Assembly (NCBI GenBank): GCA_030762175.1
Contig: CM060833.1
Coordinates: forward strand, 70,595,501 to 70,659,500
Direction: 5' to 3'
Source of the DNA: Metallyticus violacea
Lineage: Eukaryota > Arthropoda > Insecta > Mantodea > Metallyticidae
Length of the DNA stretch: 64,000 nt
Shown here: positions 46,987-58,899 of the stretch, piece by piece
Position numbering within the stretch: position 1 is the first letter of the stretch
How the letters are laid out: the number at the start of each line of letters is the position of its first letter
The notes under the pieces: generated by a model
The model's database searches: none
Seen by the model: only the letters and a program-made list of their open reading frames with translations
Told to the model about the DNA's origin: nothing
Translations under genes and position numbers: made by a program

Positions 46987-47108
46987 GTCTGCAGTCATCG
47001 CCCATAGAACCTGGCCGCCCAATGTCTCCCTCACCTCATCCCTTCCTCCCAGAGGTGCCTTTATTGATTGTATAGGCACAAACGGTCAGCCGTGAGCAAG
47101 TCTCAAGT
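46987..47108 (+). repeat. Dispersed repeat X, copy 2
   Basis: Similar over its length to 5683-5790, sharing CACCTCATCCCTTCCTC and neighbouring blocks in the same order and strand. The class is unknown. Confidence 0.6.
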
Positions 47109-47309
47109 ACCGAATGTATCCTCCTCCGCACCAGATCATTCTCCATATTACAATTAGACGCATACTACCCACATATGTACTTCATCTGATAACCCCAGAG
47201 AACAACATTCCTGAGATGATCAGCATGAAGCCGGAAATAAGGGTGCCTTTATTAATTTAATAACTTGAGGCGGCAGAGTTATATTTATAAAGGTATTAGA
47301 TTTGATAAG

Positions 47310-48300
47310 GGTAATTGTTATGTATATGTATAAGGGAATAATTTAGAGATAGGTATAACAGAAATTGAAATAATTTGCAGCTTGTACTTATGTGTATGTT
47401 AAGGTGATTGTATCTTACAAAAGGATTTTGTATACATTTTGTGGTAAAAAATATGAGAAAGAGACAGATGTATACCTGACGCCTCGACCGCTGACCACTC
47501 CTTAGACAAGGCTGAAGAAAGGGTAAACTATCTTTTGTTAGGTCACGAACCTTCTGCCCAGGAAATACTTAGGAGTTCACAATAAGAGAAACATGTGGCT
47601 GTAATGGGACAGTATTTGAACAAAGTCAGACGTAGCAATAATTTAAGAGAAAATGGGAATGTCAGAACGGAGACGAAAATGTTTTATTATAGGCAAGCCG
47701 GGTATAAGTTATTGAAAACAGCCCTAAACACGTGCGTTATCTCTGAGAACATTTGGAAATCTACAAACTAAAGGGAGGCAAAGATGTTTCAATAGAAATC
47801 AGCGTGTAAGGAAAGTGCCGAAATTTACAACAGGCTGTTCTTAGAAAATTCAGGTTCGTGGGAGAGAATAATTCTAGCCAATGGTCATCGGATAAAAGTC
47901 ATCGAATAAGGAGAACTTAGATACAAATAAATATTTTAGGATAGCCAATGATGAACATATAACACGGATATAGAATAATATACGAGAGAATTTAATTTAG
48001 CGAGAGGCTAGTGGTAGAAAAACTGGAGTACAGAAGTCAGAGGGACATTCAGTAGAGATATGAGACGAGAGATTCATTCAGACGAGACAAGAGACGCGAG
48101 AGACACGAGAGGATTCACTCAAGAGATATACGGAAGCCGGCAGCCTAAGTCATACGAAAGGAATCAGTTTAAGTCATTTCTAAAGTCAGTCTAAATGAGT
48201 AGTGAGTCAGCTACGAGCCGTGAGGAAGTAACCTGCCAAGTTGTTAAATAAATCAAATGTTCAAACAGTGCCGGACTTATTAATACAGTGAACAATCTCC
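47310..48300 (+). other. Possible solo-LTR-like region
   Basis: A purine-rich GAGACGAGAGATTC-type stretch at about 48060-48120 is followed by CCAAGTTGTTAAATAAATCA with an AATAAA signal, and then GTGCCGGACTTATTAATACA. The layout (transcribed leader, polyadenylation signal, unique sequence) recalls an insect Gypsy/BEL LTR. No second LTR, primer-binding site or gag/pol relic is visible, and the borders are guesses. Confidence 0.2.
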
Positions 48301-48834
48301 TTCCCTCCCTAACGACTTTAAGTTATTAAAAACAGTCCAAAAGTTACCCTGAGAACCCATCAATCACCCTGCATTGAAACCAAAATCAAAAACTGCTGCA
48401 AATTATCGACAAACTGTGGGGACATAATAAATTCCCGTTGCAAGCAGAAGAATGCTGTGAAACTGTAGTACTCGCATTACTTCTTAATTTTATTGTAGTG
48501 CAATTGAACTAAATTCCTAAATCGAATTTAATGAAATAATGGGTCGCTACAGATCCCTACTTAACTGCGGGCTGTCAGGCATGTCAGAAACAAACAAGCA
48601 TTTAATCGGTTCCTAAACACCCTTTAGTTTGGATCTCGTCGTAATCAAAATAAACAGCGCGCTCAATAGCAACGATATTTCTCCTTTCTTTAATATTAAT
48701 TATCTGGAAGAATAACACAGATTACCGACGTGTGACTAAGAGCTTTATTTTATTTTTATTTCGCGTTAACTGTGAGATCAAATAACTTTTATGCAACATA
48801 AATCTGCAGTTGTAAAGATTCAAGTATAACAGTG

Positions 48835-49137
48835 GATGAATGAATGAATGAATTAATTAATGGTGTTTAATGCCCGTTTTTACAACTGAGGCACCACAGG
48901 CTATGGACATTGATGATACATGAGATGAAATGATATATTGGGAAAGTATTTATTTATAAGGAAGGAATCGTTCCAGGCCTAAGTTTAGAGTACCTCTCCG
49001 GCATTTGCTATTTATGAAGATTGAGGAAAATCTGGAAAAAACCTGTGTCATGCAGTACGGTCCTGGTGTGGATCGAACCCCAGACCTCCCGCTCACGAGT
49101 CCGCGTCTTAACGACCTCGGCCACACGTGGCGGTAAA
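48835..49137 (-). repeat. SINE family B, full-length copy with imperfect target duplication
   Basis: The minus strand begins with a tRNA-like head: CCGCCACGTGTGGCCGAGGT (A box region), ACTCGTGAGCGGGAGGTC and the B box GGGTTCGATCC. The body contains AGATTTTCCTCAATCTTCAT and GGGCATTAAACACC near its end. The flanks TATAACAGTG (48825-48834) and TATGACAGTG (49138-49147) are a ten-base target duplication with one mismatch. A GAATGAAT-rich stretch forms the 3' tail. Confidence 0.88.
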
Positions 49138-49384
49138 TATGACAGTGAAAAAGATGCCCAGCAGCAAGAATAAGCAATCACTTATTTCTTGCAGTGTTGA
49201 GAATATTGAAAATAGTTTTAACTTTCATCTTTGTCAGATGTTGGGTTTATATTTTAATGTTATTTATTGACTATTTTTCCCATTATGTGAAGTAATACAA
49301 TATTATTATTTTAACAGCTATAAATCTACATACTTTATAATTATGTTACAATTTTCTACTGAAAAAAATATACTGTTTTACAGT

Positions 49385-49965
49385 TTCTTGCCATTTTTGA
49401 GTCCTTGCCACTTCTCACTTCACTGACTTCTATTGCAGGCGATGCTTGACCAATGAATTCCGAGATGCTCCTTGAATGCGTCTAAGCATCCTCTTCTCTG
49501 TTGTCCTGGAGTCCTCTATCCTATATAGGGTGGCGGTAATCTGCGCCCATCTGTCCTTCTGTTGCCCACGTCATGTACCCGTCCCATTTTCATTTTGTCA
49601 CTGCAGCGCTGTTCATGATGCTTTCTGATTCTATGATTTCCTGCAGTCTAATGTTGGAGATCATTTTCCTTTGACATATTGTTGTGCTCTGCCGCTGTCT
49701 GTCGGTAAGAGACCAGGTTTGACTTCCATATATCAGCACCGAGAAGACACACAAGTTGGATGCCTCGAGTCTCAGTTTCTTGTTTAGAGACGAGTCTTGC
49801 AATATGAAATTTGGAGACCAGAAGGCTTTACAAGCTTGTGTTACACTCCTCTTAATCTCTTTATCCATTTTATGGTCAAATGAGACCGTCTGGTCTAGAT
49901 ATTCACCCACATACTGCATCTCTATGAGCTTCTCCCTCTAGCAGGAGGCTTTAGCCCTTTATAGG
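49385..49965 (-). pseudogene. LINE (RTE-like) reverse transcriptase C-terminal relic
   Basis: The 109-codon minus-strand ORF reads EYLDQTVSFDHKMDKEIKRS (the YLGQ.VSFD..M..EI.RR segment), AFWSPNFIL, NKKLRLEASNLCVF, and LIYGSQTWSLTDRQRQ (the LYG.ETW.L thumb motif), then CQRKMI. After frame changes there is a degraded W.GH.AR..D.RW region and a final piece near 49440-49520. This is the usual 3' part of the widespread insect endonuclease-reverse transcriptase. The polymerase core lies outside, 5'-truncated as is normal for LINE copies. Confidence 0.82.
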
Positions 49966-49984
49966 GCATAATAGGCTCTTTCGT

Positions 49985-50012
49985 TTCATTTCATTTCATT
50001 TCATTTCAATTT
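49985..50012. repeat. (ATTTC)n microsatellite
   Basis: About five ATTTC units next to the LINE relic. Confidence 0.9.
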
Positions 50013-50219
50013 TATGTAAATTACAAATGGGGTTAATAATTATTATTTTCAACTACAATCTGACAATTTATGCATATGAATTTAATAAAGTGTTTAATCT
50101 TTTTTCATTAATTTACATTTTTATGGTTCATTTTCTTTACTTTATACTACTAATAGTAATATTTAATACTAAGCCTGTTATTACAGTATATATTTAAACT
50201 TGTGTAAATAAGATTTTAT

Positions 50220-50538
50220 GTTGCCCTGACTATTTGATTTGTTTATTTATGAACGCTCTTTAACATCTCAGGTCATCAGCGTCCTATTTAATTCACGGCC
50301 TGAAACGGTCGACAAATTTTGCTCAGTGGCCTCTTCTTTCAGCCTTGAGGTTCTTTATCGTGCCGTAAATGTACGACAGGGGACCCACGGCTTTACTTTC
50401 CTTTCGAAGGAAGCCATACTTAGGATTTTTACGTCCGAAAAAATCCATCGATCCTGACCGGGATGGAACCCGCGATCTTGGGTTTAGAAGGAAAGTATGG
50501 TTACCACTACACCGCCAGGACCGACGTTGCCCTGACTA
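50220..50538 (-). repeat. SINE family A, full-length copy with 13-bp target duplication
   Basis: The perfect direct repeat GTTGCCCTGACTA occurs at 50220-50232 and 50526-50538. The 293-bp body (50233-50525) is read on the minus strand. It starts with a tRNA-like head, GGTCCTGGCGGTGTAGTGGT (A box), with CGCGGGTTCCATCCCGG (B box) about 45 bases on. The family A body follows, ending CTGAGATGTTAAAGAGCG and an AT-rich tail. The intact duplication shows this is a comparatively young insertion. SINEs of this kind carry a pol III promoter and move with LINE enzymes. Confidence 0.95.
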
Positions 50539-50689
50539 GTACGGAAAGTGGTAAGGTTAGGAGTTGGAGTGAATTGCATTGTTAAACTTTGAATTAAATT
50601 TAGGAAATATAATTTAGCAATTCAACTCTTGGATATTTAGCTCCATTCAATTTGTCACTCAACGACACTAAATTCACAATGAATGCTTT

Positions 50690-51545
50690 TCACAAAGATT
50701 TTGGATACTGTATAATAACATTTATTGATATCTGTGCCCCTTGTTGCTTCCTTTGCCAGTTTGTTTGCTAAGTCATTCCCCTGGATTCCGACGTAAGTGT
50801 TAACCCAACTGAATTCGATGTTCCAACTATTTCATTCTTTCGTTTCTGTTGCCTTTTGCCTGAACGTTTATCAACGAGGAAAGCGTTGTTCTTGCTGTTT
50901 TCATGGAGTCTACAGTTACTCAAATGTTATTGCATTTCTTTGTCGTTCTCCTGTTGCTGCAATATTTCTATGATTTTTAATATTGCCAGTTGATTGAGCA
51001 GTTGTCATTCAACCTGTAGTTTTGCTTCTGGATCAAATTGTTTTCCTTGTGCGCTCTAGACAAGACCCTATACCTTTTTGCCCTAGTGCATATTTTAAGG
51101 TATGATTTCTACCTCCATTTCCTAACTTATTAAGCGGGGTCCGCTGAATATGGCCAATATTGTTTTCATAGTGTTCAATTTGGTTTCTCTGGTGGCCCTA
51201 TCCTCTCATATATTCGTTCAGTCTTATTTCTTCATCTATTTTATAACAATGGGAATAAAGTTGGTTATAAAGCACCCTTGGCTATTCTGGTGTTAATTAT
51301 TTTTTTGAATCCTATTAATCTTTGTGTTGTTTTTTTTTCCCCAAACTAGTGTTCCGATAAATATTAAAGGTAAATCCCTCTTTTATCAATTATTTTCAGA
51401 CCCTCGTGTTTTAGTTCCCAGTATAATTTGTTTGTTTTAGCGATATTACCTATTAATTTTGTACATGGTTTCTTAATGCTAATTTTCTGTCAAATATAAT
51501 TTCCAAATATTTCATCATTTATATCAAGGCGTTGGTATCGGCAGA
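50690..51545 (-). pseudogene. LINE ORF2: reverse transcriptase thumb and RNase H relic
   Basis: Reading down the minus strand from 51545: MKYLEIIFDRKLALRNHVQ (the YLGI.FD.KL....H motif), AKTNKLYWELK after a frame change, an RIQKIINTRIAKGAL-like piece, a degraded central region, then the RNase H core TVDSMKTARTTLSSLINVQ. About 40 residues later comes FSWVNTYVGIQGNDLANKLA (usual W..AH.GI.GNE.AD.LAKEA). RT followed by RNase H on the same strand is specific to I/R1/LOA-type non-LTR elements. Several stops interrupt it. The order and spacing match, so the call is firm although the clade is open. Confidence 0.8.
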
Positions 51546-51549
51546 CATT

Positions 51550-52245
51550 TCATGGTACGTGCTTACTAACCCTACTATGAAGAATTTCTTGGAAAACATC
51601 AGTACCCACAATACCCATACAAATCTATTCTAAGTAGATATTAATTTGGTTTCTGTATATCAGACGCTTTAGGTGAAATAAGAAAGGGTAATGTCATTAT
51701 CGTATATGGTGTTCTGTCAATGAGACAACTGGCTGTTGTGGCCGCTTCTTTGTGAGCATATTTATTGGTAATAAAACATATAAACCTCATCTAATTATCT
51801 GTAAAATAATTAAAACTAATAGCAGCATGAAACCTGCTCAGTGACGGATACTTTATGCATATTGTGGCCAGAAGAGAATACGGTTCTATTATTTGACAGA
51901 CTGGAGAAGATCTACCTCAGCATGCTACATGACCTGCACCGTCTTGCAGAGTACATCAGGAATCACTTTGAAGACGTGAACACTGTGATATTTTCTCTTA
52001 AGATTTTCTTAAGTCCTAACTTGCCTAAATGTGTTTAAAATGAAGCTACCGGATCTCCTTCTCCGCCTGTGCTCCTTCTCCACATATTAACTTAACAAAC
52101 GTGCAGTTACAGTAAAAGTTTCAGAAAAAAATCATACACAAATGCGGAAGTTTGAAAATTCACTCCCATTATCCCTTATTCAATGATTTTATGTGTAAAT
52201 TGTGTAGTAACTGTTCTTCATTAGTTATGCCGCTATACAAATTGG
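51550..52245. other. No recognised feature
   Basis: A 65-codon ORF at 51841-52038 has no motif. Otherwise AT-rich. Confidence 0.5.
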
Positions 52246-52246
52246 A

Positions 52247-53190
<944 letters not shown>

Positions 53191-53194
53191 CTAT

Positions 53195-53485
53195 TGTCTT
53201 GAAGAACGGGCTTTTTATGTATGATACAAATGTGAAAACGTATTCTTACAGAGAAGTGACGAGACGACTGGCAAGAGAATATCCTGGCAATGCCTAGGAA
53301 GAGAAACTGTTCGCCAGCTTGTTAAAATTTACGAGTAAAAGAATCTCCCAATGACAAGGAACGTATTTCGAACTTGTTCCATGTTCTTACAGAAGAAATG
53401 TTTGATGAAATACAGGAATCTTCTACACATGCAGGCAATGTATTGCCGATGAGGGGCATTACATTCAACATTTCCTATATTATAG
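53195..53485 (+). pseudogene. DUF4817-type transposase, N-terminus joined to C-terminal tail
   Basis: In plus-strand frames the start reads LEERAFYV, then (shifted) KTYSYREVTRRLAREYPGN, then RRETVRQLVKIYE, the complete first DNA-binding unit of the DUF4817 type. DKERISNLFHVLTEEMFDEI, the linker and start of the second HTH, follows. At about 53425 the sequence jumps to CRQCIADEGHYIQHFL, the terminal C(R)..CI...GGHF.HLL motif. The whole catalytic domain is missing between them. Frameshifts are present too. This repeats the architecture of the element at 21836-22744, but from a different subfamily. Confidence 0.7.
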
Positions 53486-53649
53486 GTTAGTGCATTTTAT
53501 TATCAATTTTAAATGCTGATATATTCTTAGTATAAATATAAACACTGAAATGAAAATATCTTAACGCTCGGTGACTATTTCTCTCCTTTTTCCGGAGGAT
53601 GCACTTCCTTAGTAAGCAGCACGCTCGAGCGGCACTTACAACTTAAATA

Positions 53650-53935
53650 ACTTCATTGTAATGTTGGTTATTTGCCAGAAGCAATGCACTATTTGGAAAG
53701 TGCAGCTCTACCACTTAAAGATGCTCTGTAAATCATTAGCAATGTTTCCAAAAATGTAATGGAAGTTGCCTATGCTTCGAAGCAGCAAGGAATTATTCAA
53801 CGCAATCTTAGTTTTGAGGGTATAGAGGTAATTTGTTCTGTACTACAGGATAGTAATGCCCTGAAACAAGCACGAGCTTCAATAGAGCATGCTCCTCTGA
53901 GAGAACTTTATCTTCAAACAAAAACATTTTAGGAG
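53650..53935 (+). pseudogene. hAT-like transposase fragment
   Basis: One plus-strand frame is open for about 90 codons apart from a single TAA: YLPEAMHYLESAALPLKDAL, stop, IISNVSKNVMEV, and later IEVICSVLQD and IEHAPLREL, ending in TAG. The YLE....L..SL.I...V......I pattern and the final (K)YAPL..-like piece match the segment before the dimerisation motif of hAT-like (BED-type) proteins in insects. The terminal VERSFS block itself is absent. The attribution is by resemblance only. Confidence 0.5.
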
Positions 53936-53939
53936 ATTA

Positions 53940-55400
53940 TTGCAGTACATTCACACCGGAAAATTTGGTCAGGTATTCACTGTAATAAACAATAAAACGT
54001 GCTGTACAAAGTGTATGGTGTTCAGTGTTCTGAGAAAGAATGGTTTTGCAAAATAAATAAACCTAATTAAAACAGGAAAAAGGCAACCTTGTATTGTATA
54101 ATTATTATTGCAATACCATACTACAAAAACCCAAAAAGATTTATTTAAATCATAAAAAAATCTAAAACTAGGATTTAGGGGTATCTAAAAACCTGGGACC
54201 TAGTAATCAGTTATCACAATTTCAAGTTATGATTAGTTCATTTGCTTAATTTTACATTCCCTTTCACCTAACTAACCCATGTTCGGTTAGCCGAGACAGA
54301 AAATGTCGTGTCTACGGCGAACATTAAAATGGTAGATCCTATAGTTAGCATTCAATCAATTTGAGACTAATTTTGACCTGTGATGTGGTCTAAAGGTTGA
54401 TATTAAATTAAATTAATACGAATTTTACTAGTCGAGTGCTTCCAAATTATAAATCGTATAATGAAATTCCGTAATACTATTGCGTTATTTTCTGATCAGT
54501 TCAAATAAAAACAGATGACGCAATAAAACTCCATATCAATGGTGTATCAAAAAATAACGCCATCCCATGAGGGTATTCCCTTTCCTAGATTGTATTGTAA
54601 CACAAACTGTAATCCTATTATGACTGAGCTTGGAGCTCGCCAAATGCAATTTGCATTAAGACAGATAGGCTAAACAATTTGCTAATCATTTACGTATTTT
54701 TTACAGTGTGTTACTCTCATCGTTGTTCATTGAAAACAGAACACAAATATAGGTACATATTTTACAGCATGTGAGTGAAGTGTTGTTTTTGTTACATAAT
54801 AAATTACGAAAACTGTAAAGAAAGTAGTGCAGATATATTAACAGGTTTATTTGCATGAATGTACATGAAACCTTCATTTTTTGCCAAAGGTGCCTATATC
54901 GTTGGATACCGTCAATAGAATGCTTTCTGTTGCAAACAGCGATGAAGCGCTCTCTGCGGCTTGAACTGTTCTTCTCTGAGGAATTCTTTCATCTGGTGAG
55001 ATGTTATCATACAACCCACAAAAAATGTGCCGCTGTTCTGTTACAGCTTTTCTGATTAAAGCATTAGTAGCATGTCTTGGGTCACAGCTCGACAAAGAAA
55101 CACTCCTCGAGCATCCTAAACCATTATCCTCTTGGCCTAGCTCTGTTAAGTTCCGTTTGAGCCTTTTTGGAAGCTAAGACTCTGAATGGCGCCGAATTGA
55201 ATTATCTCAGCCTTACCTGCTCTTATTTGCCTTTCGGCAGAGGTTTGAATTATTTTATTGTATCAGAAGGAAGCCAGCCACTGAGAACCTTCACCGATTT
55301 CATTCTCTGTCAAGCGATGTTGCGTTCAAAGTTTGCTTAGGTATACCACGTTGAGTGAGCTGAACAAGTTGACAGCTGACCCCATCATCGAAAAACCTCG
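53940..55400. other. No firm feature; degraded coding-like DNA on the minus strand near 54870-55340
   Basis: The minus-strand ORF 54874-55095 (with PRHATNALIRKAVTEQR and ISPDERIPQRRT) and the next 250 bp have higher GC and partly open frames. They may belong to the same old element as the HTH-like piece at 55400-55620. I do not recognise the product. Confidence 0.3.
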
Positions 55401-55620
55401 CACAAGCTCTATCGTTCATCTGGATCTATACGGTGATTGTCCTCTGCCAAATCTCACCAAGCGAAACAAACATCTTGACCCATCTTGAAAACCGTCTGAT
55501 ATGGTAAAGCACTATTGTCACAGGTTTCCTGAACGCTGCGATAACGCTTTGTTGGCAGTTGTCTAATAGTCAATCTCGATCTTGATCTGCAAAAGCTGTT
55601 CTACTCCTGCATAATGTTTG
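55400..55620 (-). pseudogene. Possible mariner-like N-terminal DNA-binding relic
   Basis: Minus-strand frames give LPTKRYRSVQETCDNSALPY, QTVFK, then (shifted) RWVKMF, and DLAEDNHR. This is the order seen in some mariner-type transposases (a helix, YTTV.RWVK.FR.GR, then ..D..RPGRP). No catalytic block follows. A later open stretch, NDRACARFFDDGVSC, does not match. The call is tentative. Confidence 0.35.
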
Positions 55621-55624
55621 CATA

Positions 55625-56325
55625 TAGGCACACTTGTACTATCTTAAATCGACATGCATGACCGGGTGGCCTCGGATGGCAGCCATTTAAAAATCTGCAG
55701 ATAAAATATAATTTATAAATCAAATAGTTGTTGCGTGTTTAAAGACATTTATTTAACGACCTTTGTACATACCCATACAGAGACAGTATAAGCTCTGTGG
55801 TCGAATTGAAAACGTGTATTCTTTAGTATCTCCCAGAATCACATTTGTTATAAACCAGTTAAAGAGTACGGCATTGACTGTTTTTAAGCTGGAAGCGACC
55901 TTATTTGTCACTGCTATAAATATCTATAATATATTCTGTTTAAAAGACATCGGATAAATCTTTAGAGGATCAGGTTTGTGGCATTAATTACTTCAATATT
56001 ACAGATCTAAAGTTTAGGTGTTCTGTTTTTCTGATCACCCGAAAGATATATATATTAGGTGCGGAAAAACATGCGCCGAAAATTGTCGAGTACAAAAGCA
56101 TACCAAAAGCATTTTGGGGATAGGAACAAGAGGTCAAAGAAGATTTTTTACTGCATTATATGCCTCAACATTAAATCCGTCATGTTAAGAATCTCAGATT
56201 GTGAAATTTGTTTGTGGTTTGTCAGAGGAAAACAAAACGCACTCTATATAATATTAGTCACTGTCGCTAGGTGTTTCAAATGCTCAAATGCAGCATTTGT
56301 GTTTTGAAACCTACTGATTGGTGCG
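55625..56325. other. No recognised feature
   Basis: Short ORFs at 55763-55957 and 56059-56307 without motifs. AT-rich. Confidence 0.5.
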
Positions 56326-56329
56326 GTAA

Positions 56330-56515
56330 TATCGAACTCTCTTCTTGAAATTAGGCAAAACTTATGGTTCCAACATGACTGCGCCCCTGCGCATTTTACA
56401 CTTGCAGCTCGAAATCACCTAAACAGAACATTTGGTGGCAGATGGATCCGTCGCGGTGGCCTCCATGGTTGCCTAACCGGACAACGCTGGATATTTTCCT
56501 CCAAGGTACCATGAA
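56330..56515 (+). pseudogene. DUF4817-type transposase, catalytic fragment
   Basis: A plus-strand frame reads LRQNLWFQHDCAPAHFTLAA (second catalytic Asp in the WFQ(Q/H)DGAP.H motif), then RNHLNRTFGGRWIRRGG, then a WP-like shifted block. A final TLDIFLQGT matches (L)TPLDFFLWG with the third Asp. Upstream and downstream parts are lost. One frameshift separates the second and third acidic blocks. The GAPAHF wording differs from the GATCHTA-type copies, so it is another subfamily. Confidence 0.8.
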
Positions 56516-56519
56516 AAGA

Positions 56520-58015
56520 ACAATTTATGAAACATCAGTTGAGGATTTTTTACATTTTTGACATTTCTCTGCACATTAATGAGGAACAACTTTTGATTTA
56601 TCAGTAAAAACTTTTTAGTATATGTTGTAACATGAATTACAGTATGCATATACATTTGATTTTCTACATTCAGCAGTTATAAGATGTATTGTATAGTACA
56701 TCAATTAAGTATGCGCATGTAATATTTAGTTTCTCATCGTGTACCAATGCTCATTAATTGAGACAGTACGTACACGCCTGTCGTGTGAGTTACATTCCAT
56801 TTTGACTGTCAAATGAAGATATCATAAAGTTAGATTTCAATTATGATCATGCAGCGCTCCTGTTATTATACTGCATCTGCAACCCCATGTCCCTAACCTC
56901 AAAATAATTAGTTTTATACTGCCTTTCTACTGTACAATTTTATGCACATTGTTTTTTTTCTGCATCCTGTACATATATGCACGATGAATGCAATTAAAAC
57001 AGTTAGTTTTGCTGATGTAAACTGCTTCGATGGGGTTTTCATTCATTTATTTACAACTATTTCTTTAGGACCAACTTTTCACTATGAAAGTGTATTATTA
57101 GAAACAATGATATGTTGTGTTCAAATACATGACTCTGTTAGCACTTTTCAAATGATAAACTCAAGATTAATGAGTTTTATAATTATATTTTAGATACTCC
57201 ACAAATATAGTGTCTACACACTGTTTCAGTAACAATACTGCGTTTATTGTTGAAAACTGCAATTGTTCATGGTATAAATGGCTGTTATCTATTAGTAGTT
57301 GACAGAGGTGACCAACATCCGTCAAGATAATTTGAGATGCATCAAATTATGCGCAGTAGAAATTTTGCAAAACAGATTAGGAAGGTCCCGAGCCGGGAAT
57401 ACTTCGATATATTTGTTTTTATATCACAATATTGATCCTCTACTTTGACTACTTAGGCAATAACATTTTAGAAAATATTTTATTAAGACATTTTAAAATA
57501 TATTTCATTTGACTTTTGTTTAAACTTAATTACATGAAAAACTATAAAAAAACGGGCATTAAAATATGTTTTAAAATCATAATATACTATCCTATTTAAT
57601 CGTCCGCAAGTAAATCGATAACGGAAATATATTAGGACTGCATCGGTTGGCCGTTGCATGCGTGGCTGGCCGATGGTTGCCTGGTATTAGGCAAATTCTT
57701 TCGTTTTCATATCTTCCCTAATTCTACTGAGAACAAAGTTTATATTTCGTTCCTTTTTTCTTATTCTTGACCAAGCTTAAACTCTAGAGACGATCTTTTA
57801 ATTGCCTGCAATCTGGGGTTGCGTTTAAACATCTTGCTACCTTCATAAATTCAGTACTATAAATATTCTAGTTTTAGAACATTTGAATTCGTCCAATCGT
57901 TTGCGACTTCGTAGTGTTCCTTAGCTCCAGAATGGCATGTTACATTTGTTTCGTCACAGAGGGAGGTATGAAAATCTGAGCTTAACAATGAGGGAACGAA
58001 TTTTTAATTTGAACA
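56520..58015. other. AT-rich DNA with no recognised feature
   Basis: An 83-codon ORF at 56942-57193 lacks motifs. No tandem repeat or TIR pair was recognised. Confidence 0.5.
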
Positions 58016-58019
58016 TGGT

Positions 58020-58870
58020 GTTTAATTTTTGCAACTTAAATCTCCTTTAACGTCAATACATTTGTTCCAAGGATACCGTCTATGAAGCGGTTTCCCAGAA
58101 GGTCTGCAAAATATTCCTCTAAGGCTGGAATGCCTGTTGATTTGATGAAAAACGCTGATGACCAACGAGAAATTTTGAGTTTTGGGAGCAGACGAAAGTC
58201 CAAGGGAGTTCACTGTGTGGAATAGGATGGGTAATTAAACAATTCATATTTAAATTCTCTCAATGTTTCTGTCACTAAAACAATTTTGTGAGCAGCTACA
58301 TTGTATCCATTAAAACGTATTTCTTCCTCTATAAATGAATATTTTCTCTGATTTTTTTCTTATAGTTGGTTTAAAAGAATAGATTAGTAATCCCTGATTA
58401 TGGATTATGGTTTTTCCTTAAAGAAGATGATCAATTAATAAACTTTTCTTTAGCAACCCAAAAGACAATTGCCATAACCTTTCCTGCAGATGGAACCGAG
58501 TTGAACAACCGGCTTACGTTCCAATGTTTCCATTCTGATGAAGGATGGTGAACCCAAGTCTCATCCACATATATAAAGAGTTCTGTTCCTGTCCAAACGC
58601 TCCAAACATTGTCGTGATATTTTCATGCAAATGCTTTTAGCAAGTGCAAAAGTTTTTCAAATGCAATTCAACCCACACGTTCTTTGCAATACCTTTAGCA
58701 TCAGCTATTTAATGCATTTTCACTCGTCGAACTTCTAATATCATGTCAAGTGTTTGATGATTGACTGTCGCTGAACTTTTTGGGAGTCATTCTTGTGGGT
58801 CATTTTCAAGTCATTTTTAAATTTAGCAGTCCATTTCTAATCGTTGAAAATGGTAAGAGTCCCCATAAAC
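58020..58870 (-). pseudogene. Mariner transposase relic, DD34D-like
   Basis: The minus strand from 58870 downwards shows a degraded HTH, then IYVDETWVHHPSSEWKHWNV (first Asp in the DETWVHH motif), then AGKVMAIVFWVAKEKF, a gap, then NGYNVAAHK and ETLREFKYELFNYPSYS (around the second Asp). DFRLLPKLKISR, FADLLGNRFIDGILG and KCIDVKGDL follow (equivalents of D(F)HLFP.LK, then the C-terminal RYDKCI...GDYVEK). Stops and shifts are frequent. The third Asp block is a partially decayed PYSPDLAPSD. The DETWVHH type differs from the TGDETTILYCD copy at 43.4 kb, hence a separate mariner lineage. TIRs were not identified. Confidence 0.78.
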
Positions 58871-58881
58871 TTTATATATAA

Positions 58882-58899
58882 TGTGTGTGTGTGTGTGTG
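58882..58899. repeat. (GT)n microsatellite
   Basis: Nine GT units. Confidence 0.9.

Noticed and set aside
49021..49137. tRNA-like sequence with a good B box, and similar ones at 59393 and 50480
   Set aside because: They are heads of SINEs: each is followed by a shared non-tRNA body, and they lack a complete cloverleaf acceptor pair.
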